From CAIWHR01 sp963816925 (GTDB lineage Bacteria; Pseudomonadota; Gammaproteobacteria; Burkholderiales; Casimicrobiaceae), in NCBI GenBank assembly GCA_963816925.1, contig CAWFMY010000007.1, positions 62,001 to 126,000 on the forward strand: DNA of 64,000 nucleotides. The letters are read 5' to 3'. The position numbers and the translations under genes were made by a program. A model generated the notes under the pieces. The model did not search any database and was not told where the DNA came from. It saw only the letters and a program-made list of their open reading frames with translations. This document shows positions 58,667 through 64,000 of this stretch, piece after piece (the stretch's first letter is position 1; the number at the start of each line of letters is the position of its first letter).

Positions 58667-59593
58667 TTACGGCCCCGGCGATAGCGTGGGCGCGGCATCC
58701 GTCTCGAGATTGCCCCCGGCGCGGCCTCGCCATGCGGCAAACGCTTCGTTGGCGATGACGGCGGCGAGCACGACGGCGCCTCCCGTCAGCGCCGCGCGGC
58801 CCGGTTGCTCTCCCATGAGCGCCCAGACCCAAAGCGGTCCCAGGATGGGCTCGAGCAGCGCGAGGAGGCCGAGCTCGGTGGCGGACAGCGACCGCGACGC
58901 GGCGGTGGCGAGCAGACAGCCCGTCCCCAGCTGGACGCAGCCCATCAGCGCGAGGATCAGGAGGTCGCGCGTGGTGGCCGCGAACGGCGGCGCGAGCGCG
59001 AGCGCGACGGCCAGCGACACGATGCCGGCGATCATCACCTGCGGCAGCATGTCGACGTGCGCATGATACTTGCGCAGCACCGTCACCTGCCCGGCGAAGC
59101 AGCACGAGACGCCCAGCGCGAGGAGGTTGCCGGAAAGGCGCCCGGCATCGACCGAATCCGCGAACATCACGACCATGCCGGCGAACGCCACCGTCATCGC
59201 AATCCAGGTCCGTGTCGGCACCTTTTCCTGCAGGAACACCCGGCCGGCGATGGCCGCGAGGAACGGCGACACGCTCATCAGCACGAAAGTGTTGGCAACG
59301 GTGGTGCGCGTGAGCGAGCCGATGAAAAAGAAGAACGTGCCCGCGAGAAACATCCCGGAGACGAGACCCGGGCGCCCGACCGCCATGACCGCCCGCGGCA
59401 TGCGCCGCCCGTGCAGCACGAGCAGCACGCCGGCGACGAACAACGCCATGAACAACGAGCGCCAGAACACGATCTCCCAGGCATTGGTGATCGACAGCGC
59501 GCGCACGAGCAGTCCGCCCGACGACCAGCAGACGGCGGCGACGACCATGAACGCGATCGCGCGGCGATGACGCGCGGCGGGCGTCATCTGCAC
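58667..59593 (-). CDS. DMT-superfamily transporter (EamA family)
   Basis: 308 residues with ten hydrophobic helices in two EamA halves (RAIAFMVVAAVCWSSGGLLV ... ANTFVLMSVSPFLAAIAGRV; LLALGVSCCFAGQVTVLRKY ... ELGLLALLEPILGPLWVWAL). Such carriers export amino acids or metabolites. Substrate unknown. A shorter start near 59548 is possible. Confidence 0.85.
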   Translation of the reverse strand: MQMTPAARHRRAIAFMVVAAVCWSSGGLLVRALSITNAWEIVFWRSLFMALFVAGVLLVLHGRRMPRAVMAVGRPGLVSGMFLAGTFFFFIGSLTRTTVANTFVLMSVSPFLAAIAGRVFLQEKVPTRTWIAMTVAFAGMVVMFADSVDAGRLSGNLLALGVSCCFAGQVTVLRKYHAHVDMLPQVMIAGIVSLAVALALAPPFAATTRDLLILALMGCVQLGTGCLLATAASRSLSATELGLLALLEPILGPLWVWALMGEQPGRAALTGGAVVLAAVIANEAFAAWRGRAGGNLETDAAPTLSPGP

Positions 59594-59630
59594 GATGCGC
59601 GGTCGAGGCGGATCGGAGGCCGGCGACGCG

Positions 59631-60172
59631 TCATTGCCCGGCGAGGATCATGTCCACATGCGGTATCCCGTCCTCGATGTACGGCGGCGATGCGACGCGA
59701 AACGCAAGGCTTGCATAGAAAGCCTCGAGCCGCTGTTGTGCCGCGATGCGGATGGGCTGGCCGGGCCAGGCGGCCTTGCAGCGCGCGATGCCTTCCTGCA
59801 TCACGACGCGCCCGATCCCGACCCGCCGCCACGGCGGAACGGTCAGCACGCGACCGATCGACGGCTCGGCGTATTTGGAGCCCGGATCGAGCACGCGCAG
59901 GTAGGTGACAAGTGAGGGGTGGCAAGCGGGGCCGCACGGGAAGGTGCCGCATCCGTCGTCGTCCAGCCGAGGAGGTGCCAGGCAGGGAAATCGTAACCGT
60001 CGGCATCCTGAAACGCGCACGCCTGCTCGACCGCGAACACCTGCTGCCGCGCGGCCAGCGCGGCATAGAGGTCTTCCGGTGCGAGTTCCGGCAATCGCGA
60101 CCATTGCCAGCGCAGCGCGACGCGGGGGACCGTGGAATCCGGAATCGGCGCCGCCTTCATCGCGCCGAACAT
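59631..60172 (-). CDS. GNAT acetyltransferase, ElaA-like (one frameshift)
   Basis: About 180 residues joined near 59930. The first part reads LYAALAARQQVFAVEQACAF and YDFPAWHLLGWT, the ElaA opening. The second frame has LRVLDPGSKYAEPSIGRVLT and RRVGIGRVVMQEGI, the acetyl-CoA loop (Q/R-x-x-G-x-G). Target unknown. Confidence 0.8.
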
Positions 60173-60202
60173 AACGCAGGCGCGCCGCGCCGTACAGCGG
60201 TG

Positions 60203-60655
60203 TCAGGGTCCGGCGGCGAAATCCGTGGCGAACGAGCGCTTCATGGCGCCCGCGATCACCGCGAAATCGGCGGCGGGAACGCGCACGACGCCGAACCTGA
60301 AGGCGGCGCCCCAGTGTGTCTTGCTGCGGATGAACGACAACTCGGGAAGCAGTGGCTTGACCGGGGCCGGGTCCGCGGCGAGGAAATCGACATCCAGCCG
60401 GAACGGGCGGAAGCCGTCCTCCATTTCGGCCTGGTAGACAGTGCCGGTGCGCACGCGACCGATGGCGGTGAATGCCTGCAACGGCGTGCCGTCGGGATAG
60501 CTCGTTCGCGGCGAATAGAACGCGAAGCCGTCGCCGGCATGCATGCGCTCGAGCGGGCCGGCCTTGCCGTGGTTGACCTGCGCGAAGCCACCGGCCGTGG
60601 CGCGATCGACGTGATCCTTCGACACGACACCGATCCAGAATTGACGTTGGCTCAT
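60203..60655 (-). CDS. EVE domain protein
   Basis: 150 residues from ATG 60655 (MSQRQFWIGVVSKDHVDRA); the frame is open to 60709. PUA-like EVE fold motifs include GFAQVNHGKAGPLERMHAGD and FAFYSPRTSYPDG. EVE domains bind modified bases or RNA and occur in both housekeeping and defence settings. No defence neighbours here. Confidence 0.85.
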   Translation of the reverse strand: MSQRQFWIGVVSKDHVDRATAGGFAQVNHGKAGPLERMHAGDGFAFYSPRTSYPDGTPLQAFTAIGRVRTGTVYQAEMEDGFRPFRLDVDFLAADPAPVKPLLPELSFIRSKTHWGAAFRFGVVRVPAADFAVIAGAMKRSFATDFAAGP

Positions 60656-60689
60656 TTGAATCCCTTGGGTTCGAACGGCCCGGCGTGTT

Positions 60690-61226
60690 TCAGCCCATCC
60701 TTGTCGCAAGCTCCGGCGGATGCGTGACCTCGATCCGCCGTGGCGGCGCTGCGCGCGGAACCACGATGATGCTCGGCACGCCGATGCTGCGGCGCAGGAC
60801 TTCGGCGCACAGCACCCCCGCCGCCATCAGCGCGAGCCCCGCATTTTGCAGCGGCCGCGCGGTGAGCACCGCGGCCATGCGGTCCCCGGCAGCGAGCAAC
60901 GGGATGGCGCCGTTGAGCGACGCGCCAAGCACGAACACGGCCGCGCCCGCGAGCGCAAGCGCGACCGGCCATCGCGGCAGCCCGCCGAAGCGGATGGGTC
61001 CGCGTTGCCGGTGACGAAGGAGCGCGAAGACGGGAAATGCGAGCGCCAGCGCGCTGCCGCCAATCGCCGCAACGGAACTCGCGACCTGGACCACCGCCAG
61101 CGCGCCGTGGGGAAACGCACCGAACGCCGCGCCATCGCGCAGCGCCTGCGCGAGCGGCGGCCCGATCTGGACCAGCAGCGCTATTTGCAAAGCGATCAAG
61201 GTGACTTGGTAGAGTCGACGAACCAT
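60690..61226 (-). CDS. Unknown integral membrane protein
   Basis: 178 residues from ATG 61226 (MVRRLYQVTLIALQIALLVQ) with about four or five hydrophobic segments (SSVAAIGGSALALAFPVFAL, ALALAGAAVFVLGASLNGAI, NAGLALMAAGVLCAEVLRRS). I recognise no domain. The ending IIVVPRAAPPRRIEVTHPPE is soluble. Confidence 0.65.
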   Translation of the reverse strand: MVRRLYQVTLIALQIALLVQIGPPLAQALRDGAAFGAFPHGALAVVQVASSVAAIGGSALALAFPVFALLRHRQRGPIRFGGLPRWPVALALAGAAVFVLGASLNGAIPLLAAGDRMAAVLTARPLQNAGLALMAAGVLCAEVLRRSIGVPSIIVVPRAAPPRRIEVTHPPELATRMG

Positions 61227-61447
61227 GGCGGAGCCCCGCGAAGAAATAGTCCCGAACGTCCGGAGGCGGCCTTCTCTGCGCGCCGCTTCCGTGCCTGTCG
61301 TCACTGTAGGAAAAGACAGCATGCCTTGCCATCGGCCGGACGGATGAGGCCGCAACCGAAGCCGTCGCCCTGCTTCGCAATCGACGCGAACTATCAAGTG
61401 AAATTCCGATTCAGTACACTGGAGCGTGGGCGTAAACGGAGGCGACG
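61227..61447. other. Divergent intergenic region before the dehydrogenase
   Basis: 221 bases between the leftward membrane protein and the rightward dehydrogenase. GGAGG about six bases before ATG 61448 is a clear ribosome site. No convincing promoter pair or regulator site. Confidence 0.4.
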
Positions 61448-62512
61448 ATGGATACGTATCGGATCGCGGTCATCCCGGGTGACGGCATCGGCAAGGAAAC
61501 GGTGCCGGAGGGCCTGCGCGTGCTCGAAGCGGTCGGACGGCGGTTCGACGTCGCCTTCCAGTGGCGGCATTTCCAGTGGGATTGCGACCACTACGTCAAG
61601 CACGGCCGGATGATGCCGGAAGACTGGTACGACCAGCTGCTCCCGCACGACGCCATCTTCTACGGCGCGGTCGGCTGGCCCGCGACGGTGCCGGACCACG
61701 TTTCGCTGTGGGGCTCGCTGATCCAGTTCCGCCGCCGCTTCGACCAGTACGTGAACCTGCGTCCGTGCCGGCTCATGCCGGGCATCCCGACGCCGCTCGC
61801 CGGACGCAAGCCGGGCGACATCGATTTCGTCGTCGTGCGCGAGAACACCGAAGGCGAGTACTCGTCGGTCGGCGGGCGCATGTACGAAGGCACGGACCGC
61901 GAGATCGTCTTCCAGGAGTCGATCTTCTCGCGCAAGGGCGTGGACCGCATTCTCAAGTTCGCGTTCGAGCTCGCGAACAAGCGCGCGGCGAAGCATCTGA
62001 CATCGGCGACGAAGTCGAACGGAATTTCGATCACGATGCCGTACTGGGACGAGCGGTTCAACGCGATGTCGGCAAGCTATCCCGGCATTCGCACCGACCA
62101 GTTCCACATCGACATCCTCACCGCGCACTTCGTCCGGTTTCCCGATCGCTTCGACGTGGTCGTCGCCTCGAATCTGTTCGGCGACATCCTCTCCGACCTG
62201 GGCCCCGCCGTCTGCGGGACCATCGGCATCGCGCCGTCGGCCAACATCAACCCCGAGCGCGACTACCCGTCGCTGTTCGAGCCCGTGCACGGCTCGGCGC
62301 CCGACATCGCCGGCAAGGGGATCGCCAATCCGATCGGTCAGATCTGGTCGGGCGCGCTGATGCTCGACCATCTCGGGCATGCCGATGCGGCGGCGGCGAT
62401 CGTGCGCGCGATCGAAGGCGTGCTCGCCGATCCGGGCGCGCCGCGCACGCCCGACATGGGCGGCAAGGCGACGACGAGCGACCTTGGACTGGCGATCGCG
62501 GCGGCGCTCTAG
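61448..62512 (+). CDS. Tartrate dehydrogenase / D-malate dehydrogenase (decarboxylating)
   Basis: 354 residues of the isopropylmalate/isocitrate dehydrogenase family. It opens IAVIPGDGIGKETVPEGLRV, and has the substrate loop LRPCRLMPGIPTPL, ENTEGEYSSVGG, the catalytic Lys region TSATKSNGISITMPYWDERF and the metal Asp block ASNLFGDILSDLG. The EGEYSS version and WDERF fit TtuC/DmlA enzymes acting on tartrate or D-malate, rather than LeuB. The dctPQM uptake genes 6 kb away could supply the acid. Ends four bases inside the convergent glycosyltransferase stop. Confidence 0.87.
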   Translation: MDTYRIAVIPGDGIGKETVPEGLRVLEAVGRRFDVAFQWRHFQWDCDHYVKHGRMMPEDWYDQLLPHDAIFYGAVGWPATVPDHVSLWGSLIQFRRRFDQYVNLRPCRLMPGIPTPLAGRKPGDIDFVVVRENTEGEYSSVGGRMYEGTDREIVFQESIFSRKGVDRILKFAFELANKRAAKHLTSATKSNGISITMPYWDERFNAMSASYPGIRTDQFHIDILTAHFVRFPDRFDVVVASNLFGDILSDLGPAVCGTIGIAPSANINPERDYPSLFEPVHGSAPDIAGKGIANPIGQIWSGALMLDHLGHADAAAAIVRAIEGVLADPGAPRTPDMGGKATTSDLGLAIAAAL

Positions 62513-64000
62513 CCGGTAACCGGCGCGCCGTAGCGGAAATGCAGCATCGCGGCGCGCAGGGCATCGACCTGCTCCAGCGTCTCGACGCGCGGCTGCAGGC
62601 CGCCCGGGCGGGGCGGCGTCAGCGGATCGAGCCCCGCCTGCGCGATGAAGCGAGCGGCGTAGCGATGCCATGCCTCGCCGTAGCGGCCCGCCGAATGGTG
62701 GAACAGCGTGAGATCGAGCGGCACCGCAAAGCGCGCGCCGGCGCCGCTGGCCCGCCACGTGAAGTCGAGATCGTAGAGATGAAAGCCGTCGTAGCGATCG
62801 GCGTCGAAGCGATGGGTCTCCCAGACGTGGCGCCGGACCGCGATGAACACCCCGTCGAGGCCCCGGATGCCCTCGCACACCGGCTGCTGGAAGCCGGACC
62901 CCATCAGCAGCGCGCCGGCGCGCTTCGGCGGCGGCGGGTGCAGGATGTGACCGTGGATGTGCCGCTGTCCGGCGTGCCCCCAGCGCGGCCCCGTGATGAG
63001 CGACGCCCCGGCCACGCCGACGCCATCGTAGCGCTCCAGGTGCGCGACGAGCCGCGCGGCGAAGTCCGTCGTGACGAGCTCGATGTCGTCGTGCGAGAAC
63101 ACGAGGAGATCGCCGGTCGCCTTCGCCGCCGCCCGGTTGTAGCCTTCCGCCAGCGACGTTGCGTCGTGGACGCCGATGATCTGCAGCGAATGGCCGGCAA
63201 AACGCTGGCGATAGCTCGCGGTGACCGCCGCGAATTTGCGCCGATCGATGGAGCAGATCACCGCCGAAATGCGTGGTGCTCGTCCTGGGATCTCCGGAGG
63301 CGGAAACATCCGGCGCACGAGATCGGGCTGGCCCCGCGACCATGCGAGCAGCGATTGCAGGTAGACGCGGTGCGCGGTCTGCCATTCCGGAAATTCGTCG
63401 ATCAGCGAGCAGGCCGCGCCGATGTCGGCCGCGACGTTTCCTTCGCGCAATGCGGCCTCGATGCGCGCGACGCTTGCGTCCCCTGCGATCCTGCGCAATG
63501 CCATCGGCACCGACGTCGGCGCCGGCGCGATTGCCGCAGCGGTGTCCGGGGCGGCCTTGCGTGCGCACCACGTGCGCCATGCGTCGCGCAGCGCGCGCTC
63601 GAGTCCGCGCGTGAACGTCCCCGCGTCGCACAGCGCGCTGTCGCGCAATCGCGCGGGCAACGCGCTCCGCAGGCTTGCCGAGTGCGTCCGGCGCGGCCAG
63701 CGCGCGCTTCACGATGGCGACGTAGTCGTCCTCGTCGCCGGCGATCCAGTCATCGAGACCCAGCGCCTTGAGCAGGCTCGCGGTGGAACGGGAGGGCGAC
63801 GTCTCGCCCGGCCACGTGACCACCGGTACGCCTTGCCACAGCATTTCGAACGTCGTCGTCGCGCCTGAAAACGGACGTGGATCGAGCGCGATGTCGATCG
63901 CGCGGGCCTGGCGCCGGAATTCATCCGCGGGGAGGCGCGCGGCGACACGCACGCGCGTCCCCGCATCGCCTAAGGCAGCGCGCACCCGCGCCTGCGCGCT
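62509..64000 (-). CDS. GT41 (OGT/SPINDLY-like) - GT2 fusion glycosyltransferase (cut by right edge; one frameshift)
   Basis: Open to the window's right edge. The first frame shows the C-terminal signature of O-GlcNAc-transferase-like GT41 enzymes (IDIALDPRPFSGATTTFEML, WQGVPVVTWPGE, SLLKALGLDDWIAGDEDDYV). After a shift near 63660 it continues LRDSALCDAGTFTRGLERAL, the normal GT41 ending. It then runs into a GT2-like domain: ISAVICSIDRRKFAAV, LAEGYNRAAAKATGDLLVFS, HDDIEL and WETHRFDADRYDGFHLYDLD. The two activities may add successive sugars to a protein or glycan. The N-terminal TPR part expected for GT41 lies outside the window. Confidence 0.78.

Noticed and set aside
60203..60655. EVE domain protein as part of a defence island
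   Set aside because: Its neighbours are housekeeping or transport genes, and no nuclease, methylase or other defence gene is near.

Overview
The window looks like a chromosomal segment of a GC-rich betaproteobacterium. The strongest sign is the right-hand housekeeping block, read leftward in the order ndk-rlmN-pilW-rodZ-ispG-hisS-yfgM-bamB-der-hfq-hflX-hflK-hflC-DUF2065-hisZ-purA, which is a typical betaproteobacterial gene order. I see no tRNA, rRNA, insertion sequence, integrase or CRISPR array. Taxonomy below class is not resolvable by eye.

Bases 1-18.9 kb are an accessory surface-glycan and acyl-modification region. It holds a truncated methyltransferase, a Wzx-type flippase, a GT2 glycosyltransferase, a polysaccharide-deacetylase-like protein and two SDRs. 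It also holds a leftward mini fatty-acid-synthase operon (acetyltransferase, VOC protein, KAS III, ACP, FabZ-like dehydratase, FabL-like reductase). A rightward set of N-acetyltransferase, Gfo/Idh dehydrogenase and DegT aminotransferase resembles WbpD/WbpB/WbpE of diacetamido-uronic acid synthesis. Next comes an AMP-ligase / AsnB / NadE-like / ACP operon that looks like an amide-forming module on a carrier protein.

Bases 19.2-32.0 kb encode four large secreted modular proteins. Three share an almost identical 1.39-kb cassette (signal peptide, DUF4038/GH140-like domain, collagen-binding-like domain) joined to three different C-terminal modules: a beta-helix, 11 PKD repeats plus an FG-GAP-like propeller, and a duplicated WW/GWG-HQG domain. 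The fourth (FN3, 7 PKD, same propeller) lies behind a clear cyclic-di-GMP-I (GEMM) riboswitch. This points to c-di-GMP-controlled matrix or adhesion proteins made by domain shuffling.

Bases 32.0-35.2 kb carry a small cassette of a PF14907-like nucleotidyltransferase, a PqqD-like protein, a 67-aa Tat-signal peptide and an HprK-related kinase: a candidate peptide-modification system without the usual radical SAM or lasso enzymes.

Bases 35.2-61.2 kb are mostly leftward core metabolism and cell biology: an amino-acid-type binding protein, a phosphoribosyltransferase, the conserved block above, a TRAP dicarboxylate transporter (DctPQM), tilS, accA, an EamA exporter, an ElaA-like acetyltransferase, an EVE protein and a membrane protein. 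A tartrate/D-malate dehydrogenase (rightward) and a GT41-GT2 fusion cut by the right edge finish the window.

Many reading frames carry single-base shifts, including essential genes such as tilS. The simplest reading is residual indel error in the assembly, densest at 14-17 kb, so coordinates for those genes span the joined frames.
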